A stretch of 64,000 nucleotides of DNA, from NCBI RefSeq assembly GCF_009792295.1, contig NZ_CP039934.1, positions 3,182,501 to 3,246,500 of the forward strand, written 5' to 3'. Below the pieces are notes generated by a model. The model was not told the DNA's origin. It saw nothing but the letters and a program-made list of their open reading frames with translations, and did not search any database. Positions 46,660 through 55,567 of the stretch are shown here, piece after piece. The stretch's first letter is position 1, and each line of letters starts with the position of its first letter. Both the position numbers and the translations under genes were made by a program. The stretch comes from Myroides fluvii. Lineage in GTDB: Bacteria; Bacteroidota; Bacteroidia; Flavobacteriales; Flavobacteriaceae.

Positions 46660-47874
46660 ATGAAAAGAGTAGTAGTAGGACTTTCAGGAGGGGTAGACTC
46701 AAGTGTTGCCGCTTATTTATTGAAAGAACAAGGATACGAAGTCATCGGATTATTCATGAAAAATTGGCATGATGATACCGTTACAATTTCGAATGAGTGT
46801 CCGTGGCTAGAAGATAGCAATGACGCTCTGATGGTTGCCGAAAAGTTGGGCATCCCTTTTCAAACCGTGGATTTAAGTGAACAATATAAGGAGAAGATTG
46901 TAGATTATATGTTTAAGGAGTACGAAAATGGTCGTACCCCAAATCCCGACGTATTGTGCAATAGAGAAATTAAGTTTGATGTTTTTATGAAAATTGCCTT
47001 AGAGCTAGGTGCAGATTATGTAGCTACAGGGCATTATTGTAGAAAAGCGGAAGAAGAAGTGGTATTGGAAGATGGAACTTCTCAAACGGTTTATAAATTA
47101 ATGGCAGGAGTGGATCCTTCAAAAGATCAATCGTACTTTTTATGTCAATTATCTCAAGAACAATTAGCGAAGGCTTTATTTCCAGTAGGGGAATTATACA
47201 AATCTAAGGTAAGAGAAATTGCAGCAGAAGCAGACTTAATTACAGCAGAGAAAAAAGATTCCCAAGGGTTGTGCTTCATTGGAAAAGTGCGTTTGCCTGA
47301 ATTCTTACAACAACAATTAAAGCCCAAAGCGGGGTTTATCTATGAAATAGCGAAAGATGCACCTCTTTTTTCAACAGGTGGAGCAGTGACCTATTCATCT
47401 CTAGAGGAGGAATTGTATGCAGAAGCTAAAGCCTTTCACTATACACCCGAAATGGGTAAAAAAGTAGGGGATCACTACGGCGCGCATTATTTTACAACCG
47501 GGCAACGCAAAGGATTAAATGTAGGAGGAACAGTAGAACCGTTATTTGTTATTGCAACAGATGTAACAAATAATATTATTTATACAGGACAAGGCAATCA
47601 ACATCCCGGATTATTTCACAGCACACTATTTGTACAAGAACACGAAATTCACTGGATTCGCGAAGACATGCAATTACAACCTGGTCAAACGATGCGCATT
47701 AAAGCGCGTATTCGCTATCGTCAACCGCTGCAAGAAGCAACGCTGTACAAGATGGAAAAAGGACTGTATGTTCGCTTTGACGAGCCTCAATCTGCGATAA
47801 CTGAAGGACAATTCGTATCTTGGCATATAGAGGAAGAATTAATAGGCTCTGGAGTTATTTCCAAAGTAGAATAA
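46660..47874 (+). CDS. mnmA: tRNA-specific 2-thiouridylase MnmA
   Basis: 404 residues. MnmA adds sulfur to uridine 34 of Lys, Glu and Gln tRNAs. The PP-loop ATP-binding motif SGGVDSS is at 9-15. The two catalytic cysteines are Cys100 ([12 protein letters not shown]) and Cys205 (QGLCFIGK). The usual [14 protein letters not shown] segment and C-terminal beta-barrel are complete. The next gene starts 16 bases later, so the two probably form one operon. Confidence 0.96.
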   Translation: MKRVVVGLSGGVDSSVAAYLLKEQGYEVIGLFMKNWHDDTVTISNECPWLEDSNDALMVAEKLGIPFQTVDLSEQYKEKIVDYMFKEYENGRTPNPDVLCNREIKFDVFMKIALELGADYVATGHYCRKAEEEVVLEDGTSQTVYKLMAGVDPSKDQSYFLCQLSQEQLAKALFPVGELYKSKVREIAAEADLITAEKKDSQGLCFIGKVRLPEFLQQQLKPKAGFIYEIAKDAPLFSTGGAVTYSSLEEELYAEAKAFHYTPEMGKKVGDHYGAHYFTTGQRKGLNVGGTVEPLFVIATDVTNNIIYTGQGNQHPGLFHSTLFVQEHEIHWIREDMQLQPGQTMRIKARIRYRQPLQEATLYKMEKGLYVRFDEPQSAITEGQFVSWHIEEELIGSGVISKVE

Positions 47875-47890
47875 ATAAGAAAATAGACAC

Positions 47891-48835
47891 ATGGGACAAA
47901 ATAGGATAACTGCTCTTTTTGGTATACAATACCCCATCATACAAGGGGGAATGGTTTGGAATAGTGGCTATAAACTCGCTAGTGCTGTAAGCAATGCGGG
48001 CGGATTAGGATTATTAGGAGCAGGATCTATGTATCCCGATGTTTTGAGATCCCATATTCAGAAGTGTAAACAAGCCACAGACAAACCGTTTGGGGTTAAT
48101 GTATCCTTGCTTTATCCAGATCTTCAGGAAGTAATGGATATTATTGTAGAAGAAGGGATTAAAATCGTATTTACTTCTGCGGGAAATCCTAAACTATGGA
48201 CGCCTTTTTTAAAAGCACACGGTATTACCGTAGTGCATGTCATTAGCTCCTCTAAGTTTGCTCTAAAAGCGCAAGAAGCAGGTGTTGATGCTATTGTCGC
48301 AGAGGGATTTGAAGCGGGAGGACACAACGGAAGAGAAGAAACGACCACGTTTACTCTAATTCCAATGGTTCACGCAAAGGTCAATATTCCGGTAATCGCT
48401 GCAGGTGGAATTGCAACGGGTAAGGGAATGTTAGCCGCTATGATTCTCGGAGCAGAGGGCGTGCAAATGGGAACGCGTTTTATTGCTTCTATAGAAAGCT
48501 CTGCGCACAGCGATTTCAAAAATAGAGTGGTTCAAGTCGAGGAGGGGGATACCATTGTTACCCTAAAAGAATTAGCTCCCGTGCGATTGATCAAGAACGA
48601 GTTTTATCAAGGCATTGAAAATTTATATGCAAATGGAGCTAAAAAGGATGAATTGAAAACCTATTTGGGTAAAGGACGATCAAAAAAAGGAATGTTTGAA
48701 GGCAATTTGGTAGACGGAGAATTAGAGGCTGGTCAAATAGCAGGATTAATTCACAGCATCGAGCCAGTTGCACAAATTATCGATACAATTATGAGTGAAT
48801 TTAGAGTAGCTCAACAAGAAAAGTTCAACTTCTAA
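47891..48835 (+). CDS. Nitronate monooxygenase-like flavoprotein
   Basis: 314 residues of the NMO/2-nitropropane dioxygenase TIM-barrel family. Typical FMN-site segments are IIQGGMVWNSGYKLASAVSNAGGLGLLGAGS, EAGGHNGREE (with the family's catalytic-type His), IPVIAAGGIATGKGM and LGAEGVQMGTRFIAS. Members either oxidise nitronates or act as FabK-like enoyl-ACP reductases; the sequence alone does not separate them with certainty. It directly follows mnmA. Confidence 0.85.
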   Translation: MGQNRITALFGIQYPIIQGGMVWNSGYKLASAVSNAGGLGLLGAGSMYPDVLRSHIQKCKQATDKPFGVNVSLLYPDLQEVMDIIVEEGIKIVFTSAGNPKLWTPFLKAHGITVVHVISSSKFALKAQEAGVDAIVAEGFEAGGHNGREETTTFTLIPMVHAKVNIPVIAAGGIATGKGMLAAMILGAEGVQMGTRFIASIESSAHSDFKNRVVQVEEGDTIVTLKELAPVRLIKNEFYQGIENLYANGAKKDELKTYLGKGRSKKGMFEGNLVDGELEAGQIAGLIHSIEPVAQIIDTIMSEFRVAQQEKFNF

Positions 48836-48906
48836 AGGGAATTAGCCCCTAATAAAAGGGGAGGATTTACTGAGAATTGAAGGAATTTTTTTATATTATT
48901 CCAAAA

Positions 48907-48945
48907 ACCATGCGAATTTTGAATAAAAAGTTCGGATGGTTTTTT
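48907..48945 (+). terminator. Terminator overlapping the acs promoter
   Basis: 10-bp arms ACCATGCGAA/TTCGGATGGT with one mismatch, followed by six T. The last T's form part of the TTTG -33 element of the next gene. Confidence 0.7.
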
Positions 48946-48973
48946 GGTATATACTAATAATCCTTTATTTTTA
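48943..48973 (+). promoter_or_regulatory. acs promoter, TTTG-N19-TATTTTTA
   Basis: A -33 TTTG (48943-48946) and a -7 box TATTTTTA (48966-48973) stand at the consensus spacing of 19. The -7 box has one mismatch. It lies 38 bases before ATG 49012. Confidence 0.6.
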
Positions 48974-49011
48974 TAGGAAGTAAAATAAATTAAAAAAACG
49001 ATACACTACAT

Positions 49012-50919
49012 ATGAGTTATTATAAAATAGAAAACCTTGAACAGTATTTTAAACACTATAAAAAATCTGTACGAGAACCGAGAAAATTTTGGAGTAAGAT
49101 TGCAGAGGAAAATTTTGTATGGTACCAAGTATGGGATAAGGTTTTTCAGTTTGACATGGAAGAATCTAAATTTGAATGGTTCGTCAATGCAAAATTAAAT
49201 ATTGTAAAAAACTGCGTAGATCGTCATTTGGCGAAAAGAGGAGAAAAACCGGCGATTATTTTTGAACCAAATAATCCAGAAGAAACGGCTCAAATAATTA
49301 CGTATAACGATTTGTTTAATCGCGTTTGTAAAATGGCAAACGTTCTAAAAGAACAAGGAGTAAAAAAAGGAGATCGCGTTTGTATTTATTTACCCATGAT
49401 TCCTGAATTAGCAGTAGCGATGTTGGCTTGTGCTCGAATTGGAGCTATTCACAGCGTGATTTTTGCTGGGTTTTCATCTTCAGCCGTAAGTAAGCGTATT
49501 AATGATGCAGATTGTCATTATGTAATTACTTCGGATGGAAGTTTTAGAGGAAGTAAAACAATTCCGTTAAAGCCAATTATTGACGATGCGTTAAAATCGT
49601 GTCCTTCAGTACAACAGGTATTAGTAGTAGCACGCACAGGCGCTGAAACAGCGATGCAAGAGGGTAGAGATATTTGGTTGAATCCCTTGTTAGAAGCTGC
49701 TTCAACGAATCATGTAGCACAAGTGATGGATGCAGAAGATCCGTTGTTTATTCTCTATACCTCAGGCTCTACAGGAATGCCGAAGGGAATGGTTCATACC
49801 ACTGCAGGGTATATGGTACAAACGGCCTATTCGTTTAAAAATATCTTTGATTATAAAGACGATGATATTTTTTGGTGTACTGCAGATTGTGGTTGGATCA
49901 CAGGACATTCCTATATTGTATACGGCCCCTTGTTAAACGGAGCAACTACTGTGATGTTTGAAGGAGTGCCAACGTATCCAAATCCAAGTCGATTCTGGGA
50001 TATTATTGATAAATATAAGGTAACGCAGTTCTATACTGCTCCGACGGCTATTCGTTCGTTGATGACGGAAGACTATAAATATGTAAATGCACATGATTTA
50101 TCCAGCCTACGCGTAATTGGATCTGTAGGAGAGCCAATCAATGAGGAAGCTTGGCACTGGTATAATGACCATGTAGGAAAGAAAAAATGCCCTATTGTTG
50201 ATACGTGGTGGCAAACGGAAACAGGAAGTATTCTCATTTCTCCGTTGCCGTTTATTACCCCAACTAAACCGACCTATGCAACCTTGCCTTTACCAGGCAT
50301 TCAAGCCGTGTTGATGGATGAAAAACGCAATGAAATCGACGATAACCAAATCGATGGTTCACTGTGTATTAAATTCCCTTGGCCTTCAATGGCACGAACA
50401 ATTTGGGGAGATCACCAACGATATAAAGACACCTATTTTAGTCAATTTCCAGGTAAATATTTTACAGGTGATGGAGCATTGCGCGATGAAGTAGGTTATT
50501 ATCGAATTACAGGACGTGCAGATGATGTGGTTATTGTTTCTGGACATAATCTTGGTACAGCTCCAATTGAAGATGCAATTAATGAGCATCCAGCAGTAGC
50601 AGAAAGTGCCGTGGTTGGATACAAACACGAAATCAAAGGAAATGCACTATATGGATTTATTACATTAAAAGTAGAAGGAGAATATAGAGATAGAGAAAAT
50701 GTAAAAAAAGAAATCAATCAGTATATCAGCAGCCATATAGGACCAATTGCCAAATTAGATAAAATCCAGTTTGTTGAAAGTTTGCCAAAAACACGATCAG
50801 GAAAAATTATGCGTCGTATTTTGCGCTCTATTGCAGATGGGGAAACCAAAGATTTTGGTGATGTTTCAACACTCATTAACCCTGAGGTAATTGATGATAT
50901 TAAAGAAGCTAAAATATAA
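49012..50919 (+). CDS. acs: Acetyl-CoA synthetase
   Basis: 635 residues. Acs activates acetate to acetyl-CoA via acetyl-AMP. The ATP-binding P-loop YTSGSTGMPKGM lies near residue 250, and the DTWWQTETG and YFTGDGALRDEVGYYRITGRADDVV motifs are intact. The regulatory lysine is Lys598 in PKTRSGKIMRR, the usual site of inhibitory acetylation. It is a single-gene unit between a terminator/promoter overlap and a terminator at 50945. Confidence 0.96.
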   Translation: MSYYKIENLEQYFKHYKKSVREPRKFWSKIAEENFVWYQVWDKVFQFDMEESKFEWFVNAKLNIVKNCVDRHLAKRGEKPAIIFEPNNPEETAQIITYNDLFNRVCKMANVLKEQGVKKGDRVCIYLPMIPELAVAMLACARIGAIHSVIFAGFSSSAVSKRINDADCHYVITSDGSFRGSKTIPLKPIIDDALKSCPSVQQVLVVARTGAETAMQEGRDIWLNPLLEAASTNHVAQVMDAEDPLFILYTSGSTGMPKGMVHTTAGYMVQTAYSFKNIFDYKDDDIFWCTADCGWITGHSYIVYGPLLNGATTVMFEGVPTYPNPSRFWDIIDKYKVTQFYTAPTAIRSLMTEDYKYVNAHDLSSLRVIGSVGEPINEEAWHWYNDHVGKKKCPIVDTWWQTETGSILISPLPFITPTKPTYATLPLPGIQAVLMDEKRNEIDDNQIDGSLCIKFPWPSMARTIWGDHQRYKDTYFSQFPGKYFTGDGALRDEVGYYRITGRADDVVIVSGHNLGTAPIEDAINEHPAVAESAVVGYKHEIKGNALYGFITLKVEGEYRDRENVKKEINQYISSHIGPIAKLDKIQFVESLPKTRSGKIMRRILRSIADGETKDFGDVSTLINPEVIDDIKEAKI

Positions 50920-50944
50920 AGACATCCAATCTTTTTAATTACAA

Positions 50945-50982
50945 AAAAACAGTGGTATAGAGCATTACCACTGTTTTTTTTT
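50945..50982 (+). terminator. Rho-independent terminator of acs
   Basis: 11-bp arms AAACAGTGGTA/TACCACTGTTT, an 8-base loop and a T-run. Confidence 0.9.
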
Positions 50983-51381
50983 CTATAAAAGGATGCTAGA
51001 TGATTTAAATGTTTAAGGTAAGTTTTAATGAAATAATTTTGATAAAAAGACTGTTAATTAATAAAATAGGTGTTTATTCCTAGTGTTTTTTACCTATTGT
51101 AAGGTGTGTTTATTTGTTTATTGTTAATAAATAAAAAAACGATATAGGTGTTTATTCTATATTTTCGTTCTTTTTTACTTATTTTTTGTGATTCTTGAAC
51201 CTGTGAATTTTAGGTCATTTCAGTAAGATAGACTTGTTTGTTGAAAAAAATATTTTTTTTTGAAGCGCTGCTTTTCGCAAGTATCTAAAATAGCTGTATT
51301 AATTGATAATAATTCAATACAAGACAGTTTTGGTTTGTAGCGTTCTTTTTCTTTTGGTGTTTTTTGATTGATAATTAGTAT

Positions 51382-51643
51382 TAAGTTTGATAAAATATTG
51401 ATTAAAAGTTACAATCTGATTAGAAAAGTTATGCGTTATGCGCGTTGTTTACAACTTGTTTTCCAACTGTCCAAGTTAGCACATAAACTGAGTATCAGGT
51501 CAATAGACGCAGTGAATTTATCATCGTCGCCCTGTAAGCCCTGCAACAAAATTAGCCAATAGTCGCAATGAGAATCTTTTTAAATCTATTTTGAAAAGAA
51601 AGTGTATTCAGCTGTTCTACCCCTTGAACAGCTGAATTTTTTT
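51382..51643 (+). ncRNA. Candidate small RNA transcription unit
   Basis: Within the 855-base gene-free gap, a -7 box TAAGTTTG (51382-51389) is followed about 220 bases later by a strong terminator. The part from about 51430 to 51580 is clearly less AT-rich than its flanks and contains small stems (GTTGT/ACAAC, AACTTG/CAAGTT). A 43-codon frame starts at ATG 51431 and a 47-codon frame without ATG runs on the minus strand (51436-51580); neither resembles a known protein. The stretch 50983-51381 is very AT-rich and shows nothing. Confidence 0.35.
51606..51643 (+). terminator. Orphan plus-strand terminator
   Basis: 12-bp perfect arms ATTCAGCTGTTC/GAACAGCTGAAT with an 8-base loop and seven T. acs already has its own terminator 640 bases upstream, so this one ends a separate transcript. 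Confidence 0.85.
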
Positions 51644-51716
51644 ACTACTTACTTGTAGGAAATAAGGTGATTTTGTTTTATTTGTTATTTTAATTTAAAT
51701 AAATGCGTTAAATCAT

Positions 51717-51724
51717 TATTTTTG
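51717..51724 (+). promoter_or_regulatory. -7 promoter box TATTTTTG of the AraC regulator
   Basis: A perfect TAnnTTTG, 50 bases before ATG 51775. Confidence 0.5.
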
Positions 51725-51774
51725 TATTTGTATCGGTTTTTTTATTTAAATTTATGTAAAAAAAATGATTTATA

Positions 51775-52644
51775 ATGAAAAATGATGTTTTTGATAACTA
51801 TGCTTTATATGATGCCAGTGGAAATAAATACGATTTTATGTTTATGGAAATTGATCAAGTCTTGCAATTGGGGACTGCTTCTTTTTCTGCATTAAATCAA
51901 CACGATTTTTTTAAGGTTATTTATATTACAGAAGGAGAAGGAGTGTATTATGCCGATTTACAAGCGTTTGAGTTGAAGAAGGGCGACATCTGTTTTGTAG
52001 GCGATTTTCAACAACAACGTTGGAGTGTAAATAGGAGTATTAAAGGCTATATCATCCATTTTAAATTCGCTTTTTTAACCAAGTTCATTTCCAATCACTT
52101 TTTTGTACAAGAACTCGCCTTTTTCAATCAATTTACCGTACATAATTTGTTGGAAAATCACACATTAGGCAATCGAGTAGAACATGCCATTCAAAGTATT
52201 TTACATGAATTAAAACTTGAGATAAATAAGGATATTGACTTAATACGCATTTACTTACTAGAAATATTATTAATATCTAAGCGAGAGATTGATCGAAAAA
52301 ATCAAGTTAAAACTGAACGTGTTAATTCCAATATACTTGTCGAGCAATTTGAACAACTCATCGAAAATCATTTTTGCGAATATAAATTTCCAAAAGAATA
52401 CGCCAAGCACTTAAGAGTAACGCCAAATTATTTGAATAGTATTTGTAGAAAAATGAAGGATAAGTCAGCGGGAGATTTGATTCGCGATCGTATTTTAGTA
52501 GAGAGTAAAAGACTTTTGACGACGACAAATTTATCAGCTAGTGAAATTGCCTATCGGTTGAATTTTAAAGATAGTTCTTACTTTACGCGTTTTTTTAAAA
52601 AATATGTGGATCTGACTCCAGATGAATACAGAAAAAAGCACTAG
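51775..52644 (+). CDS. AraC family transcriptional regulator
   Basis: 289 residues. An N-terminal cupin-like domain (FKVIYITEGEGVYYADLQAFELKKGDICFVGDFQQQRWSV) precedes a C-terminal AraC double helix-turn-helix from about 195 (YAKHLRVTPNYLNSICRKMKDKSAGDLIRDRILVESKRLL, then SASEIAYRLNFKDSSYFTRFFKKYVDLTPDEYR). No metabolic target lies next to it: upstream is the long gap with the candidate RNA, and downstream is a convergent gene. Its regulon is therefore unknown. Confidence 0.88.
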   Translation: MKNDVFDNYALYDASGNKYDFMFMEIDQVLQLGTASFSALNQHDFFKVIYITEGEGVYYADLQAFELKKGDICFVGDFQQQRWSVNRSIKGYIIHFKFAFLTKFISNHFFVQELAFFNQFTVHNLLENHTLGNRVEHAIQSILHELKLEINKDIDLIRIYLLEILLISKREIDRKNQVKTERVNSNILVEQFEQLIENHFCEYKFPKEYAKHLRVTPNYLNSICRKMKDKSAGDLIRDRILVESKRLLTTTNLSASEIAYRLNFKDSSYFTRFFKKYVDLTPDEYRKKH

Positions 52645-52683
52645 GTAAGAATTAGGGATACTAGGAAGGAACAAAAAAATAAA

Positions 52684-52711
52684 AGCGAAACAGTTTGATC
52701 AACGTTTCGCT
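52684..52711. terminator. Bidirectional terminator
   Basis: 8-bp arms AGCGAAAC/GTTTCGCT between convergent genes. The T-run is clear on the minus strand and weak on the plus strand. Confidence 0.75.
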
Positions 52712-52720
52712 CTTTGTATT

Positions 52721-53254
52721 TTATTCTTCTTCAGTTAAGAAATCAGTTAAAATTTCTTGCATTTCTGCTATAGCAACGATTTGAGTATCAGGGTGCTCTT
52801 TTAGCCAAGTTGCGTTTAGTTGTACAAGATCTTCTGTGATGGTTTGAAACCCAATGTCTTCTAATGCTTGACTGATAGCATCCTTAGGTGTATGAGGGGA
52901 AGCTAAAAATTTAGCCAATTTAATTTTGCTGAACAATTTCATCTGGCGCATTTGTTTTTCAAAATATGCGAGATGCTCTAGTGCAGCCATAGCTGTTAAG
53001 CCTGCATGCACAATGTCTACAATGTCACTGTCCCATTGCGTTTTATGAATAAAAGAAGCTAGGCCTTCATTTTTCACTGTATTGTAATAATAATCCACAC
53101 AATAACTAGCAAAAGCATCAGGATGTAGTTCATCATCACCAACTTCTGAATTTCGCAAGTAGTTGATAACGGATATGTTGGAGTTTAGTATTGCAAGAGC
53201 AGTATGGCTTGCCATAGCGTCTTCGGATATTAAAATGGCTGAAAATTCTCTCAT
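52721..53254 (-). CDS. DMP19-like protein of unknown function
   Basis: 177 residues, acidic and helical, without signal peptide. The segment YCVDYYYNTVKNEGLASFIHKTQWDSDIVDIVHAGLTAMAALEHLAYFE resembles the DMP19/DUF4375 pattern (YxxxxVxNGGFxQF...W......v..GL..iGA..h...fe). The match is by eye and moderate. DMP19 proteins have been described as DNA mimics in some bacteria, but nothing here shows that role. It is convergent with the AraC gene and shares a terminator with it. Confidence 0.6.
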   Translation of the reverse strand: MREFSAILISEDAMASHTALAILNSNISVINYLRNSEVGDDELHPDAFASYCVDYYYNTVKNEGLASFIHKTQWDSDIVDIVHAGLTAMAALEHLAYFEKQMRQMKLFSKIKLAKFLASPHTPKDAISQALEDIGFQTITEDLVQLNATWLKEHPDTQIVAIAEMQEILTDFLTEEE

Positions 53255-53494
53255 GGTACATTAAATTGAACGGCAAAGGTAAATAAGTCTGTATGGAATT
53301 CATAATCTGTTTTCCTCGATTTTCGTTCGAATTGTAACAGATTATAGCGGTTTGGTTGGCTCATGGCAGTATATTATTTATTTATAGGAAAAGCTTCCCA
53401 GTTTTAAGGCGCTTTTAGTCTTTTCATAACCTGAGGGTAATACTAGGCTAATAGTAAACCCCTTGTTTTGCATCTGCAATTTAAATGTAATCAT

Positions 53495-54541
53495 ATGCGA
53501 AAAGTTATAGGAATACTCTTGTGCTTGCAATCGTTTTGTATTGTAGCACAAACGGATAAGAAAATGAGTTATCACGAGATAGACCCTCCTTTTTATAGAG
53601 TGGATACCTTGAAGTACAAAGACTTACCAAGCGGTGTGAAACATACGGGTAGACACAGTGCTGGTTTATATGTTGATTTTAAAACGAATTCGAAGAGCAT
53701 TAAAGCGAGCTGGTGTGTGAATCCTGCTCCTGCTTTTTCATATTTGAGTGAGGTAAACCGAAGAGGGTTAGATTTATATGCCAAAGTAGAGGGTGTTTAT
53801 CAATATGTTCGTTCTGGATTTCCCGATACAGTTAAGGATTGTACAGAAGCAGTAATTATCGATCAACTGACAGGGGAAGAACGAGAGTATCGATTATACT
53901 TTCCCGTTTATAGTGAACTAGCAACCCTGCAAATTGGAGTAGAAGAAGAGGCTACGTTTCAAGAAACTCCTACTACTTACAAGAAGCGTGTTTTAGTTTA
54001 TGGTTCTAGTATTGCACAAGGAGCCTCAGCTAGTAGACCTGGGATGGCATATCCCGCACAATTGGAACGAAAATTAGGGCATGAATTTTTAAATTACGGT
54101 TTTGGTGGAAGTGCGAAGATGGAAGCTTCTGTTGCTGAACTTTTGGCGGATATTCCCGCAGTGGATCTATTGATTATGGACTGTGTACCCAATAGTTCTG
54201 TAGCAGAGATTAAACAGCGTACAGCTGCTTTTGTTGCGATTTATCGAAAGAAAAATCCACAAGTGCCTATTGTGATGATTCCTTCTGTAATTCGCGAAGT
54301 AGGTTATTTTAATACCGTTATTGGCCAAAGAGTTACTGCTCAGAATCAGCAATTTAGAATAGAATATGAAGCTTTGATTAAAGAAGGGGTTCAAAATATT
54401 TATTATCTTGATGTGGAACACTTACTGGGTACAGATCACGAAGGTACTTCTGATGGTGTTCATCCGACCGACCTCGGTTTTGCCCGATGGATTGAAACGG
54501 TGCAACCGCATCTTGAGCAGGTGTTTAATCGTTATTTTTAA
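53495..54541 (+). CDS. SGNH/GDSL hydrolase family exported esterase
   Basis: 348 residues from ATG 53495, directly before a signal peptide (MRKVIGILLCLQSFCIVAQ). An N-terminal beta-sandwich (about 25-160) precedes the SGNH hydrolase domain. Block I is VLVYGSSIAQGAS with the nucleophile Ser near 170, block II Gly is in NYGFGGSAKME, and block V DGVHPTDLG supplies Asp and His near 320. Such proteins deacylate glycans or lipids in the periplasm or at the surface. It lies 3 bases before the NAGPA-like lipoprotein gene, so the two likely act together on a glycan. Confidence 0.85.
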   Translation: MRKVIGILLCLQSFCIVAQTDKKMSYHEIDPPFYRVDTLKYKDLPSGVKHTGRHSAGLYVDFKTNSKSIKASWCVNPAPAFSYLSEVNRRGLDLYAKVEGVYQYVRSGFPDTVKDCTEAVIIDQLTGEEREYRLYFPVYSELATLQIGVEEEATFQETPTTYKKRVLVYGSSIAQGASASRPGMAYPAQLERKLGHEFLNYGFGGSAKMEASVAELLADIPAVDLLIMDCVPNSSVAEIKQRTAAFVAIYRKKNPQVPIVMIPSVIREVGYFNTVIGQRVTAQNQQFRIEYEALIKEGVQNIYYLDVEHLLGTDHEGTSDGVHPTDLGFARWIETVQPHLEQVFNRYF

Positions 54542-54544
54542 TCG

Positions 54545-55495
54545 ATGACTCGATTCAATACAAAAACGCCAGGCCTACTCTTTCTGTGTATGCTTTTTAT
54601 GGTTGTAAGTTGCAAAAGCGGGATTAAAGGCGAATCATCCATTTTATTAAAAGAAGAAGCAAGGTGGACACGCCAACAGATTGTTGATGATTTAGTGCTG
54701 TATAGTTGGGTAGGGCACTATTATGAGCCTTATGATTCTTATCAAACCATTCGCGTATTGGCTTTGCCTAAGAAAAGTAAAACCTTGCGATTGGAGTTGT
54801 TTGATATTTTGCCTGAAGATAGCCTATCGCAAGCGGTAACGATTGATTCTTCTATTGTAGCAGCTATCAATGGAACGTATTTTGAAAAAGGATTGACTCG
54901 TGGAAGTTCAACGGCCTATTTGAAAATCAATACCATATTGATAGACAGTGTTGAAGTAGATGCAGCGCATCAGTTTGGATGGAAGCACGAAGGAGCGTTG
55001 GCGTTTACAAAAGATCAGATGAAAATTATTAGAGGAAATAATCAAGTGTATGGCAAGGCTAAAGAAGAAAATATAATATCAGGCTCCCCAATTTTGATTG
55101 AAGAAGGAAAGCCCGTGGGCGCTCATTTTGTCAAATCTCCAACTCGCGATTTACATCAACTGCATTATGAAAATCCCGAACGTCATCAGGGAGTTCGACA
55201 TCCTCGTACAGCTATTGCTTTGACAGAAAAGGAAGTATTATTAATCACCGTAGATGGTCGAAGCTCCGTTGCTGCTGGAATGAGTGCAAAGGAATTGACC
55301 GAATTTATTCAAACGTATTTTCCTGTTCAAGAGGCATTGAATATAGATGGAGGAGGATCAACAACCATGTGGATAGCAACCACAAAAGTACCTCAGGTTA
55401 ATGGGGTGGTTAATTATCCTTCGGACAATCGGAAACAAGATCATTTGGGACAACGACTATTGCGCAATGCTTTGGTCGTTAAAAAGATAAACTAG
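54545..55495 (+). CDS. Phosphodiester glycosidase (NAGPA-like) lipoprotein
   Basis: 316 residues. The lipobox is VVSCKS near residue 23. The C-terminal half carries the phosphodiester glycosidase/DUF2233 signature, HPRTAIALTEKEVLLITVDGRS and EALNIDGGGSTTMWI. Related enzymes cleave GlcNAc-1-phosphodiester bonds or act on exopolysaccharides. Pairing with an SGNH esterase suggests stepwise trimming of a decorated glycan, which is inference. The gene ends just before an exceptionally long palindromic terminator. Confidence 0.87.
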   Translation: MTRFNTKTPGLLFLCMLFMVVSCKSGIKGESSILLKEEARWTRQQIVDDLVLYSWVGHYYEPYDSYQTIRVLALPKKSKTLRLELFDILPEDSLSQAVTIDSSIVAAINGTYFEKGLTRGSSTAYLKINTILIDSVEVDAAHQFGWKHEGALAFTKDQMKIIRGNNQVYGKAKEENIISGSPILIEEGKPVGAHFVKSPTRDLHQLHYENPERHQGVRHPRTAIALTEKEVLLITVDGRSSVAAGMSAKELTEFIQTYFPVQEALNIDGGGSTTMWIATTKVPQVNGVVNYPSDNRKQDHLGQRLLRNALVVKKIN

Positions 55496-55510
55496 CGGGT
55501 TGATTACATA

Positions 55511-55553
55511 AAAATAAAAGGCGTATTTCTCAAAGAAATACGCCTTTTATTTT
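55511..55553. terminator. Bidirectional terminator with 20-bp perfect arms
   Basis: Perfect 20-bp arms (55511-55530 and 55534-55553) around a 3-base loop, with GGCGTATTTCT/AGAAATACGCC at the centre and A/T runs outside. It serves the two convergent genes on either side. Confidence 0.92.
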
Positions 55554-55567
55554 ATAGTGAACCGTAA

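Noticed and set aside
51368..51562. A 64-codon plus-strand frame in the gap before the AraC gene
   Set aside because: Its start lies before the -7 box and the sequence resembles no protein; the region is better listed as a candidate RNA. The shorter ATG version (51431-51562) is mentioned there.
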